From assembly GCA_958299035.1 (NCBI GenBank), contig CATQJL010000112.1:45590941-45654940 (forward strand): 64,000 nt of DNA, given 5' to 3'. Positions within the stretch are counted from its first letter, which is position 1; each line of letters opens with the position of its first letter. Below, in pieces: positions 47,801 to 59,800 of the stretch. This stretch comes from Cylicocyclus nassatus. Its lineage: Eukaryota > Nematoda > Chromadorea > Rhabditida > Strongylidae. A program made the translations under genes and the position numbers. The notes beneath the pieces were generated by a model. That model saw only the letters and a program-made list of their open reading frames with translations, was not told where the DNA came from and did not search any database.

Positions 47801-50800
47801 GGTGGTCGTCGCTTCCATATTCAGCAATTGCTCCAGTTTCTTCAACATCAACACAGTAGTGTTTTGCACAACTGGGTAGCAATCTTTGGGAGAGTTCTTT
47901 ATAAGCTCCATAAGCGTTTCGAAAGCAGCGAGACGTAAATTGGATTGGTTTCCGTCCGTTCTATAATGAAATCCTTTATTATCTGACGGCATTCTAATAA
48001 ACTAATGCATTGCATCCATAATCATTGACAACATTGACAAATTTTACCTATCTGTTGTCTTAATTAACTCAGTAATCATCGCCTCGAAGCAAGGTGAGAG
48101 GACGTAAGTCTCGGGCTGTCCTGAGCTATCAGTACCTTGGCTGGCAGCCATGTCATATGCGGCTTTCACGAGTGCTACTAGGGCCTGAAACACCACACAA
48201 AAATCCAGGGTTCTATGAAGATAACACGGAACAAAAAATCAGGTATGAATTACCCAGCAAACATTGGCAGCGACGCGTGGCTCTTGATGAAGCGCTTGGC
48301 TGAGCGCAGGAAGAAGGCGCGCTAGTGTACCGTCTTTATTCACTACTTCTGGACATATTTCTAGTACTCGCCCAATGGTCCATGCACAAGTATCACGAAT
48401 GGTAACCTGGAACGGATAATTACAGCCTTCTAAAGTTGCGAAAACTCTGATAAAAAAATACAAAAGCATCAGTGTCCTTAGCAGATATGACTTTAGATCG
48501 AAACCGATTATACTATTGTAGCTTTTTACGAATGTGAGAAAATATAATGAAACATTGGATACCCACATTTTTCTCCGCCATACTATCGATAAGAGCTGGC
48601 ATCGCTTGCTCAACAAGACTCATCAGCTTATTCGGATCAGGACCATCCAGGATGCTTCCAAATGCCATGATAGCTGCTTCCTGGAAAAATCATAGCTCAA
48701 TATCGTCTCATGAAGAACTGCGCAGAAGAAACACTAAAAGATTACTCACTTTATATTTCCAATTTGTGCTACTAAAGTGTTTCAAGAACGGCATCACAGG
48801 ATCAAGTATAGTGTCGCCAACACATTGTGCCATCAGCATTATACACACACCAGCGGCTTTGGATGGAGTCCAATCATCATCGTCATCGTTCTCATCTATA
48901 ACTTCGAAGCAATGGAGTTTGAAAACGAAAGATTCGGGAGAGCAAAAGAACAAATGGCACCAGCTTACCTTGGTGAGTAAGAATTTCCAGCATGATAGGA
49001 CAGATGTGGGGAACAGCTCCTTTGGCATAATGTCTAGATACCTGCTCAGGCACACGATTATTCTCGGCGGCCTAAAGAGATCTATCGGATGATCGCAAAC
49101 AGGAGAACGTCAGGAGAAGGGTAGATTCGAACGAAAACCCTTGACTGCGGCTAATGGAGAAAAATATAAAGCAGCAAAAAGGTTGAAAGTGTTGCAGCTG
49201 AACTGACGTGACGTTACGTACCTCCTCAGCTTCAAGACTTAGCGTTATTTCCTCTTCACAAACATTAGACCAAAACTCTATTCCTTGCAGAGCCACTTCA
49301 GGAACTTCGGAGTTGATTGCTTGGAGAGAGATCTAAAGCCTAACCATTCGGAAGCAACGCAACGGAGTATTACACCAAAACGCAGCGGTAAAGCGCGCTT
49401 ACCGCAAACAAAGCTGATCCCATGTACTGCTCCATAAACTGGTAATACAACGACATTATCCGAACCAAACACTGCAGCGCAGCAACTTTCACGAGTGTAT
49501 CAGCACATTGAGTAGCTTCGCACACAACTTGCATTATGATATGCCGTTCTGCCTAGAAAACAGAAGGAATAATTTCTTAGGCACTTTCTGCTAAACAAAA
49601 GAATCATATCAGCTAAAACGCAACGTAACACATGAAACGTTTAACCCATGATGAAAAAGCGTACTCAAAAGCATATACCTCCATGCTGAAATTTCTCTTG
49701 GTAAACTCTAATGAGTTCAGAAGAGCATTGGTAGCAGCAAGCCGGACATGGACGGATGGTTCCTCCTTTCGCATACCATGTACAATTGCAGTCAAGATAG
49801 AATTCGACTGCTGCTCCAAAACCTCGAAAGAAAGAGTTGAGAAAAGTAGAAAGGACGTGTTTCGACACATGAAAATGACGATCAAAACACAAGCTCAAAT
49901 GACCTCTTACAGAATAATGGAGAGTTAAGATATGCAAATAGCAAAAAACGAGGATAGGTGCTGCTACATACCGTGGCATCAATATCCTGGCAGATGTATC
50001 CCAATGTTTCGAGAGATGATTCTTTCAACGATGCTGTGCTGGCTGGATTTGTGACACTGGTTCGAAGCGCATCGATGACGTCAGGCCAGTGCTGAAAGTC
50101 ATCAGATGATTGAAAAAAAACGCTCAAATGTCATGTGAAGAATCGAAGCCAAAACCCATAAGAAATTCTGGTAAATCAAACTTTTGTAGCAGCACGGCAT
50201 TTCTAATAATTATTGAAGCACGAGTTGGACTGATCATGCGAACAAAGAACCCCATAAACTGTCAACTTTATTTATACCACCGCTATAGTTCAAAATCGCA
50301 ACATCAAAATTAGCTATTTCCAACAATAGTGATGTCTAAAACAGTACATGAAGTGCTATTCTGTGGTGCGGTCCAAATACATGAGGTTCAGCATAAGTCC
50401 TTGCTACACATTTTCTATCTTCCTCTGAACATGCTAGGTATTCCGAGAAAGACTCTGTGGTCAAAAAGGAAGAGACAAAAAGCTGTTCATGTGCATCATT
50501 TTCACCTTCACGGAAATGAGCTACAACTATAAGAGGACATTTTGTGATGGGATCACTTCTTTTTTTTCTGTTTCAAAGATTCTCTTAAACTTGTTTTGTA
50601 CCTTCTCAGAATTTTTTTGAAAATTCGGAGCTTGTAATTAAAATGTAGTCTGAGGTTGAAATAATCAACAGCAAGTTAGAAATTTGCCAAAATTTCGAAG
50701 AATTCAACAAAAAACTAAAAACTGATTTCTCTTCTGCAAAAATTTCACATCGAAAAGCTCAACCGCAGGAAATTAACCTTCCAAAAAGATACGATTTTAC

Positions 50801-51596
50801 TTTGAATGAACAGATATGTTCCTAATAAAAAGGCACTTCATGGTCATAAGCGTGAAAAGTTTTTAACAAACTCATGAGCGCGTGAGGAAGTTCAAAAAAT
50901 CATGGTGACAACTGGCCTAGAAAGATGTATGAGCTGGCGTTCCCATCAAAAAACTGATAAACACGCCCCGCTACGAAAGCGGATACATGCTATGATCTTC
51001 CAAGATATGAAAGTCGAAGTAAAACTCACACCAGACGGAAGTTCAGCACAAGCGATGGCTGCAACACATTGCGCAGCGATGGATGGTCGGAATGGCTCTG
51101 TACCAAGTGTCTGTACTACAAGCAACTTGACTTGTGTTCGTATATCAGCGGGAAGTGCTAGCCACCTTAAAATGCGTATTTGGCAAAGAAATAACGGAAA
51201 AAGTACAAAATAGATCTACCTGTTTAGATATTGAGCGCGCCTTTCTTCTTCTTTGGCATAGAGCACATTTTTCAACTGCAGACCAGCGGCTTGTCGCGCA
51301 AACGGTTGGCATTCTTCTGATCGCAATATTACACTCAACTCTTTGACAAATGCAGGCTGTAATGACAGTTCGAGAAGACCAAAGTGAATCGAACTTGTTT
51401 CAAAGCAAACTTACGAAATCTCGTGAAGAAGCCTCGTTGAGAAATTCAAGCGCTCGCTTTTGATCTTCTTGGTCTGAAAATTAGGTTTAAATAATTTGGA
51501 CATAGAAACGGAACTAGACCATAATTCAGTGTGGAAAACATAAAGCTTACTTTGGGATATTGTTTTCTGCAGTACGTCTAACAATAATTGGGCCAT
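44857..51596 (-). CDS. imb-1: Importin subunit beta-1 (karyopherin beta-1)
   Basis: Carrier for nuclear import: it binds importin-alpha or cargo directly, docks on FG-nucleoporins and releases cargo on RanGTP. More than 20 small exons match the HEAT-repeat family along its length. Exons read with confidence include 51596-51551 ([15 protein letters not shown]), 51473-51415, 51356-51220, 51165-51030, 50091-49972 ([12 protein letters not shown]), 49822-49679 ([20 protein letters not shown]), 49552-49403, 49332-49222 ([15 protein letters not shown]), 49071-48969, 48895-48750 (acidic loop DENDDDDDW), 48680-48567, 48406-48254 ([17 protein letters not shown]), 48184-48048, 47960-47786 and 46923-46735 ([16 protein letters not shown]). 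The 3' exons (46.7-44.86 kb) include [37 protein letters not shown] and the ending [17 protein letters not shown], with stop TGA at 44859-44857. Junctions between 46.2 and 45.2 kb are less certain. The acidic loop in HEAT 8, needed for importin-alpha binding, is intact. One intron contains an 805-bp fold-back element. Confidence 0.95.
46973..47777. mobile_element. CAAGGG-family fold-back MITE (805 bp) in imb-1 intron
   Basis: The left end CAAGGGAAGTTCACTTAGTC is mirrored at the right end, with TAA flanking both sides (46970-46972, 47778-47780). The arms pair through TCGAAGTG, AGAGCTTAAAAAGCTGAT, CTATATCTGCGATG and AAGTTATGAGCT, then through CAAAAGTGTGCAAGCTT and GTTCATCCGAACG blocks. A second palindromic module sits inside (47210-47540). 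It lies in the intron between exons 47960-47786 and 46923-46735; its right end is only 8 bp from the 3' edge of the upstream exon, right beside the 5' splice site. Confidence 0.92.
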
Positions 51597-51640
51597 TTTG
51601 ACAACGAACCCAGACTATGTATAAAATCTGCAATAATTAT
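51597..51640 (-). promoter_or_regulatory. Probable trans-splice acceptor and imb-1 5' leader
   Basis: On the minus strand AATTATTGCAG ends at 51628, leaving a 31-nt leader before the imb-1 ATG at 51596. The spacing and pyrimidine/AT context fit spliced-leader addition. No transcript evidence is available. Confidence 0.5.
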
Positions 51641-54600
51641 CACATGTGCCTTATCTACTAATATCAAAGGACAGATGGACAGTACATGACACAGTTGATG
51701 ACAAATATGCCAGTTTTGAGGGATTAACGCGAAATAACTTTGGAGGAACTTTAAAATGAAACGGAAGGCTGGAAAATCACGAGAAACGTTGGTGGAAAAC
51801 AATGATAACAACTGCTAGAAAATTCCACCATTACGACGAGGAAAAAATGAATCTTTGCGGAATAACCGTCCGGCGCAATTGCGGAAATATTCAAAAAAGA
51901 GCCGTCCTGCAGCCTGAATTGCAGGGCATTCCGCCTGAGACGCGTTAAATTTGGAGCATGAACACGTCGCGAAGTTTTGTAACTGAGTTTTCCGGCGTTT
52001 ATTTGGTCTTGGGTGAGTCATTTTGTTCCTGTGAAAGTATCTATACATCGTTTGGTCCATTTGCAATCGAAATTCGGTCATTTTTTCGTTGTTGCTCGTT
52101 TCTTACTTTTTTGTGACAGATGATAAATAGCATCGTTGTTTTCCACTACCTTCCTATTCTGCATCAGTCTCGTTAATATTGCGAAAAATTAGCTTATTGT
52201 CGAGTTTCGATTGAGGAAGCGGTGCCGCTTCTCATGCCGCCAACACATCGATCCGCATTTGCCCTCAGTCTCCATTCGTAAACCAGCCGCTTGAATACAC
52301 AATGCCTATGTTGGTGCTTTGGCTCCGGCTCTAAGCCGCCATCGCAGTCTTTGCAAATGTGAATCACGCATTTGTTTTCTCTTTTAGAGTAATGCTCGTC
52401 ATTTCGCTTTGCGTTTACCTCTTGAATCTGTGTTGGTTGCCCTTTTATGTACATCCTCCACCACGTCTGCAAACTTTTTGTTGTGTGGCTTTCAGCTTTG
52501 ACGCTGTCCTTCTCTCGTTATCTCTCTAAGGTGCCTTGGTGCTGGAATCCTCCAAAAGTTCATTTCAGTGCTATGCGCTGCAAAATATGTAAGATAAAGT
52601 GCTTTACTTTACTAGCTGTTCATATTTGCCACCTGCTGAAATTACGCTTTTATTAGTAAATTGGCCGAAATATTTGCGATTTGTGTTAGTTGAGTTCTCA
52701 ATTTTTATGCTTCCATTTAGTGTACCTCCTTGAATTGCAAATTTTTTAGAACATTGCGAAGATCTGTTGCTACGCATGTATGGCTAGAAACAAAAATCGC
52801 TCCTCTTCACATGCCCCAGCGGACTAGTCCCCCCATTTCCCTTGATGAAGCAAAACCCTATACAGAGGACTTCTTCGTCTTGTTTTGGATCATGTCGGTT
52901 GTCAGCTAATTTCAACAATCCAAGATATAATGCGATATCGAACAGAAATCGCTTTTCTGGCTATTCCTAATCCTGTCACCACTTTGCAGTTTCCGTAATA
53001 TTGCTTCCGTACTACTTCTGCGTTTGGATGTAAACCAATCAAAGTTTTGAACTAGCGGCTCCATTCAAATCTCTCTGTTCTTGGCGCTCAAATGCAGCGC
53101 GACCTGAATTTGAGGAAAATCAGGAATTCTAAATGTTATCTAAGACAAACCGATACTGATTGTAAGGTGGAAATGATGTATAGTTTGATTTCGGTGCGGC
53201 TATACGTCAAGAGAAAATGTTCGCATGTCAGAATACTTGTGCTCACTGAAGTTTGAGCACTAATATTCTTATTGCAAGTCTGTTTCGTTCGATGTATCAC
53301 GACTTTGCGCAAGTTCTTTAGTTTATGCATGGTCACTTCTTCTCTCATGCCTACAGTTTGAGCTTGGCTCAATATCACTATAGCGGGCTCAAATATAATA
53401 CTATACTCAAACTTGCTATTCTTGGCTATTGACATAGATTCAGTTGACTTATGGCTTGTTATATTTTTCCCGGAATCCTTTGTACAAACGTAACGTAAGA
53501 ATCTGTATCTCTCAGTTCTGCTGAGATCTGGTGGATGAAATTTGCTTAGATTACTTTTATAATCTCCCTTGTCCCAAAACCAGAGCGAATCATCGTATTT
53601 ATCTGTTGCAACCCTATTTCATATTATATACTGCTTCTTTGATTGCGCTAGCTTAGTTTTCATCTGCCTTAGATTTTACTTTTTTCACAGTTTTTGTGAG
53701 ATCTGGTCCTTCTTGGGTTTGCATTCAGTTCCTCAGAGATTCGTACTTTGATGTTCCGCATTGACTTGGAACCTGAATGCTTTTTTCACGTATTCGAATG
53801 AATTTTACTTTTTATACCACAGCTAATCTTGAAACACCTTTATTGTTTTTTTTCGGTTATTTCTTTATGCAATGTTACCATATTTGCGCTTTTGGTTCTC
53901 AACTTTCATCTTTTCATTTTGGCTGCTTAGAGCTTTTCACTAGATTAGGGAAAAATAACTTTTTGGGTAGGCAGGGCATCGGTTTTTTGGAAGTGCTGAC
54001 GTCTTAAGCAGTAATGAGCAAAAGGAAGAATGTCGAATGGAGTGCGTCGGAAAACCGATGCTGGAAAGACATCAGTTTTGATTTAATCTTGTCCGCAGAT
54101 ATCTTCATTCCTCAGCCTCGTCTACGTCTCTCTCGTCCACTTACATGGTGAGGGATCAGCGCTGTCGCTAGTACTTATCAGAGGCGTTCCCATCACTCAC
54201 TAGCATACGTCGAAAACAACATTTAGTGCATTTCTGAAGCTCGATATGAAAATAAGGAAGCTGGAGACGTTTAAGTATAGAAGTGGACTTCGCCATGCTC
54301 TCTTTCCACTCGAGCACTTTAGCGAACTAAAGCATTTTATGCTCTGCCGGAAACACTATCCTTGCTGAAGCTCATTTTCAAATGTGTCGCTGGGAAATTG
54401 CAAGAAACTTCTGAAGAAATTTGAGAATGCTGCATTCTTCATATCAGCAAGGGAAAATATTCGTATTGTCTCTTGGTGTTTTTGACTTGAGGTGAGAAAA
54501 ATCCAGTAGTTTAGTTGTGGATTTCAACGCTCCATCTTTTCTACCCACCCTAAATAGATCACCGTTTGATCGAAGGACGGAAAATCAAGCATTTCAAAGA

Positions 54601-55538
54601 TTAAAGACTATTATTTGAACACTTTTAAACGTCACTAGACGTTGCAGCTGAATACACCCTCTTGAATATGAAAATAAAAAAAAAGTAATATCCAGAATGC
54701 ATTGTATGTTTCGAGTTTTTTCCCAACTGTATGTTCATAGGAGAAGCCACAAAGTCTCCTCGATTCATTGTCAAAAGACTGCTGAGGCTTATCTAGCGAC
54801 GAACCTTGTTAGATGACCATTGACTAAAATTTTGTTGAGAAAAATGATATGAATGTTCTTGCGCTTGCTTTGCTTGAGAGGTTTATTGTTGAATTTGTTC
54901 AAAAGCCAGCAGTGCTCGCCCTTCCTCTGGTTGTAAGATCTTGTGCATCTTCGTTCTTGGTTTATATCACCTCCCTATCACTTCTTGACACTTCAGAAAT
55001 GATGACTCAAAGATGTGTCATTGGCGGTATGGATCTCTAGAGTCAATGCACAAATGCATTACTCGGGGTAGGATGTGTACAAAATAGAAAAATCTCGTAA
55101 ATTGCATTGTCAGAAAAAAAATTTTCGACTGCGAAAGCATGCCTGATTAGTGCATACATTTATCTCTAAATGATTTTCTAATGATGACTTCGTTTGTGGA
55201 AAATCATGCTGTTCTTTCAGAATTAAGGCGTTTCATGCAACGAGAAGGTGCGCCCTTTGATGTCAGGTGGCATGGCATAATGCTCATTCAAATGTAAAAG
55301 AAAACCGATGCCCTTTGGTATTCTGTCTCATGTCTGCTTTTTGGGCCACTCATGTGTCAAAAGTTTAAGCTCGGTTTTTTCTTAGATTCTGTTTCTTCAT
55401 TTTGAGGGTTAAGATCTGTACTTTTCTTGACTCAAATTTTAGAAGTTTGGAAGAGAGTTTGGCCGAACAAGTCCTTAAAATATTTGCATGCTAAAATAAA
55501 GGTGATGCATATAACGGACCATTAGTGTGTTTTTGCTT
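51641..55538. other. Intergenic, no supported gene
   Basis: The divergent region between imb-1 (-) and nsf-1 (+), presumably containing both promoters. The 92-codon minus-strand frame at 52194-52472 has a Cys/His-rich stretch (CVIHICKDCDGG, then KHQHRHC) but fits no domain I can name and shows no splice context. No repeat termini recognised. Confidence 0.4.
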
Positions 55539-55540
55539 TA

Positions 55541-56175
55541 CAGGGTGTCTGAAAAGTATGCATGCACTGTTTGATAGTATCTCTCTTCCCAAGAAGTCTT
55601 TTGCCCACTTTCAGGTACCGTTTTTAGAGCTGGCTTCAACTCAGATTTACAGCATATAGCGAATCGACGATCCCTCTTTTACTGTAGTATTACGGTAAGA
55701 ACTTTTAAGAGGGTTTTGAGCTATCGGGAGCCATAATTTACTTCAGAACGAGAACGAAAGACCTTCGAAACACTTATACTAGACTAGTGGAGTCACCGAT
55801 TTTAAATGTGCAATATGCACACCACAAACAAAATTTAGTCTTTAAGTTATGCCAAGTATAACATACAACCGTTTCTTCTATGCACCTTGAACTTACACTG
55901 CTTAAAAAACCTCAAAGGAATCAGCTTGCGTGAAAGTCCTGGTGCACAACTGTTCAAATTTTTTATTTTTTCTTATTTTTGGCAGTTGAATCACAAAAGC
56001 GCAAAAGCCGGAAGTTTCTACCGTAGTTGTACAGTAATGAAGAGCGGTCGGTGGTTCGCTTTACAGTGAATCCAAGCTGAAGCCAGCTTTATATAATAGT
56101 ACCTGAAAATAGGGGGACTTTATAGGAAGAGAGATATTAATGTTCAAACATTGTACGTACTTTTGGGACACCTTG
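55541..56175. mobile_element. GGGTGTC-family mariner-like MITE (635 bp)
   Basis: The left end CAGGGTGTCTGAAAAGTATG and right end (inverse CAAGGTGTCCCAAAAGTACG) are followed inward by paired ATATCTCTCTTCC and TTTCAGGTAC blocks. Then comes the landmark GAGCTGGCTTCAACTCAGAT with its inverse near 56080. TA precedes the left end; the right flank is TG. It is the same family as 25585-26178 and the truncated copy at 16965. It lies about 0.7 kb upstream of the nsf-1 start. Confidence 0.88.
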
Positions 56176-56830
56176 TGAACAGAAAAAACATAATAACCAT
56201 TTGCCTAAAAGCATGCGATTATATAAGTCCATTCTAATCTTCTTGTTTATGTTCAAAATATTTTGAAAACGGTCCGAATTTACAGCGTTGTTGTTCTTGT
56301 TCTTCAAATTTCTGAGGATGCTGAAGCGACCATAAATGAAGGAAGGGTATCTTCTTTGTGAAGTGGGGATATTGAGGGAAAACATCTCTTGAGCTCTTAG
56401 AATGCGGCATAGAAATGAGGGAGAGCATTTCCTGCAATCTGCATATTTGAAGAAAGGAAAGGAAGAGCACCATAAATTATGTTATATATGCACCTGCACA
56501 TATATGACAGTTAGCCCTAAATATTTCTTACAATTTATTGCTTGAAATAGTGCTTTGAAGTTTCTGAGCACCACACTTGCCATGAATAAAAGATGATTAT
56601 TGAACACTCCTTAAGGGTTGTTGTTGTTGTTGTATTACCTCTCTTCTTGTTTTCAGCATCTGCTACAAATTTATGTAGTAGTTACGAATCTCCCTTCGTG
56701 CTCTGAAAACTCGTAGCGTTTATATTTGTTCATCTGCCGAATAAGTACTATTGTAACTTTTGTGAATCCACACAGTTCTGTCGCACAACTCTCGCACTTT
56801 TGTAAAAGCATTGTATCATTACAGATTCAG
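56176..56830. other. Upstream region of nsf-1, no gene seen
   Basis: Contains a short (GTT)n-type run (TTGTTGTTGTTGTTG) at about 56618-56633. No coding signal; presumably holds the nsf-1 promoter. Confidence 0.4.
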
Positions 56831-56877
56831 TATTATTTTCAGGCTTCTTGCTAGAGCCCAAACTTGTCTCTTCCATC
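56831..56877 (+). promoter_or_regulatory. Probable trans-splice acceptor and nsf-1 5' leader
   Basis: TATTATTTTCAG ends at 56842, a near-ideal nematode acceptor, leaving a 35-nt leader before ATG 56878. Probably an SL trans-splice site; no transcript evidence. Confidence 0.6.
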
Positions 56878-59800
56878 ATGAGCGCCGTGAGTTTTTTTTT
56901 TGAATTTTCCACTAGTCATACATTTTCGTTCAGATTCATATGAAAGTGCGCAAATGTCCTACGGATGAACTAGCAGTAACCAACTGTGCTGTTGTAAATA
57001 GAGATGATTTCAATTCGCAGGGAGTAAAGTAAGCAAACACTTCTATCTTTTTGTTAACACATATTAGAAGTTTCTAGCTATTTTTTGGTGTGTCAGATAC
57101 TACTTTGGTAAAAAGATGTAATATGTAATCAAGATAAAAATAATAATTAGAAGCTTCTCAAAGTTTACCAGGCCATAGTAAGTCCACTCCATCAACATAT
57201 TTGATTTTGTAAATGTCATAGCGATCACACTCATCATTCTTGAGTATAACAAGAGTGACTTATGACACTGATGAATTGGAGCGTCAAAAAGTCTATGTCC
57301 CTTGGGTCGTCTCCATGGCTAGCCAGTGGGTTCATCTAATCGCAGAGGCAGCCAAAATTCTGAAATTGAGTTTTCGTCAAAATTAGCATAGAGTCAGACT
57401 TGCAACTGAAAGACGAAAGAAGCAAACGAGAAGGTTGTTATTTTGAAAAGTGATGAATCGACTGGAGCCGAGAATGTACAATACCACCCGTAATTTGTGA
57501 AAAAAAATGGCGGCGGCACTTAACTTACGCGGCGCCGCCGAAGTTAGGTGACTTTTGCCGCGTCGCGCGGCAAAAGTCGGCGGAAAAGCGGCCAAAGTCA
57601 CCTAACTTTGTCGCGCAACGCCTAACTTTTTATAAAAAAAGACCTTATCTTGATTCAAAATTTATGAATTCTATATATAAGAGTACCATTCAACTCAGCT
57701 CGGCGAGGCGCATCTTCCAGTATACGGATGTGCCTAGTTGTGGGATATAAGTTTCTTTCCTGGAATTTTAGTGTAAATGGACCATTCAGTGTGCTTATTC
57801 CAGAGGATACGTACACATTCTATTGAGCACAGCAGAAATAGGGCAGGTATAGTTTAAGAGCTCATTCTGCATGGATATATGTGAAACTGGGCAGCTCATT
57901 CTGCATGGATATGTGTGAAAGTGGGCAGCTCATTCTGCATGGATATGTGTGAAAGTGGGCTTCTCTCGGCGAAGTATGACGGGTCCCAAAATGCAGGAAG
58001 ACAAAGGGAAATGGTTGGAAATCGCATGAGAAGCACATATCGCGGAATGCCGCGCGTGCTGTGCAATGTACAATACCACTCACAGAACGGGAATTGCGCG
58101 AAATTCCAGAAATTTCGCGATTCCGGATTATCGTAAATTATGCAGCGCCATAACTTCCTTCGGAATTAATATATTCTAAATTCGAAAGCAGCACTGTGTT
58201 CATCTCGTCAAGGCGAATCTTTCTACATACGTCATGTCATCTATATCTTGTTTTCAGTTTTCTCAAATTGTTCTGAGGAGGTCCCTTTGCAAGTATGTAA
58301 CGCAGCGCCTATCCAACTTGAAAGCTTCCAGTATGCACCATTCGATAGTGCTCTTCTTGTGCATTATAGTGCGCTAGTAAGCTGCCGCAGGCTTCTTTTC
58401 AAAAGAGAAAAAAGCGTTGGTAAATTCTGGAAAAATCACTCGTTTCCAGATTCTACTCGCCGTAACTTTCTTTGGAGTGGATATTTTCTAAATCCGAAAA
58501 ATGCATTGTGCTCAGCTCATCAAGGCAAATCTTTCGGTATGCGGAATGTCCTTGATATCTCGATTTCAGTATTCTCAAAACTTTCTGCGGACGTTTCTTC
58601 GCAAAGGTGTGAAGCAGCGCGTATTGCCCCCAGTACATTCAGAAAGAAATTTTCGATAGTACTTCTTTTGTAGATTATGGAGCGCTGGAAAGTAGCCGCG
58701 TACTCCTTTTCAAAGGAGTTAGAAGGGCTGGTGAATTCTGGAAAAATCATGTCCTTCTAAATTTTTCTCAACGTAACTCTAAAATATGAAGCTCTCTTGC
58801 TAAGCAGATGTGATTTTCGTAACCAGCAGGTCGGATAACCCTTATGAGCATGTTTTCCAAGATGTTCAAGTAATTTCATTTTTTCTCGTTTTACGCTCTG
58901 AAGCTGGCCGATGGATTTTGGTCAAAATGTTCATGCTCTTAAATTGTAAGGAAACTTCGCTTATAGAGGTTTTCGAACACGCTCTTTACGAAAATCGTGG
59001 TCCTTGAGGATTACAGGGTCTTTTTGGTGAGATACGGTGAGGTGACTGTAACTGCATCACGAAAGTGCGTAAATTGGCCCGCACTTCTCGCGTATCTGTC
59101 AGCAACCTTGCCTGCTTGCTTTTCTCAGTCAAAGTTACTAGGAACTGCGCTACCGAATGGTGCATGAATCAGGCTCCAGTCTGTAAAAATCACCGAGTTA
59201 CGAGCCTATGAAAACACGTCCTCATGGATTTTGCCCAAAATCTAAAGATCGCATATCTCGTCGAAATTCCTCCGTGAGCGCTTGTATGACACTCGCATTG
59301 CGGATATTGTGTTCGCTTCGCCCAAAAACTCCCACTGTATTGAATATGGTACTTGCATATGCTTCAGCTACTCAGTTGAATATCAGAGCTATTTCAGTGG
59401 CTAGAACTCAAACTACTAAATCTAACACAATAAGATCCATTAAGGACGCGAAAGATTTTGATCAGCGTGTTGTACAAGCGCTCACGGTGGAACTTCGACG
59501 AGATTTGCATCTTTAGATTTTGGGCAAAATCCATGAGGACGTGTTTTCATAGGCTCGTAACTCGGTGATTTTTACAGACTGGAGCCTGATTCATGCACCA
59601 TTCGGTAGCGCAGTTCCTAGTAACTTTGACTGAGAAAAGCAAGCAGGCAAGGTTGCTGACAGATACGCGAGAAGTGCGGGCCAATTTACGCACTTTCGTG
59701 ATGCAGTTACAGTCACCTCACCGTATCTCACCAAAAAGACCCTGTAATCCTCAAGGACCACGATTTTCGTAAAGAGCGTGTTCGAAAACCTCTATAAGCG

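Noticed and set aside
48547..49092. 181-codon open frame, plus strand
   Set aside because: Antisense to well-matched importin beta exons; it arises from their composition and spans their introns.
52194..52472. Cys/His-rich minus-strand frame as a zinc-finger gene
   Set aside because: Cys/His spacing does not fit a zinc-finger class I can name, and there are no neighbouring exons; kept only as a note in the intergenic entry.
57858..57962. Tandem 34-bp units as a CRISPR-like array
   Set aside because: Units are contiguous with no spacers, and the DNA is eukaryotic.
58248..58673. 141-codon frame and its mirror at 60085-60510, plus the 73-, 76-, 65- and 61-codon mirrored frames
   Set aside because: They exist twice only because the palindrome arms are identical. 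They show no domain or exon-like composition, and they cover the diverged repeat units.
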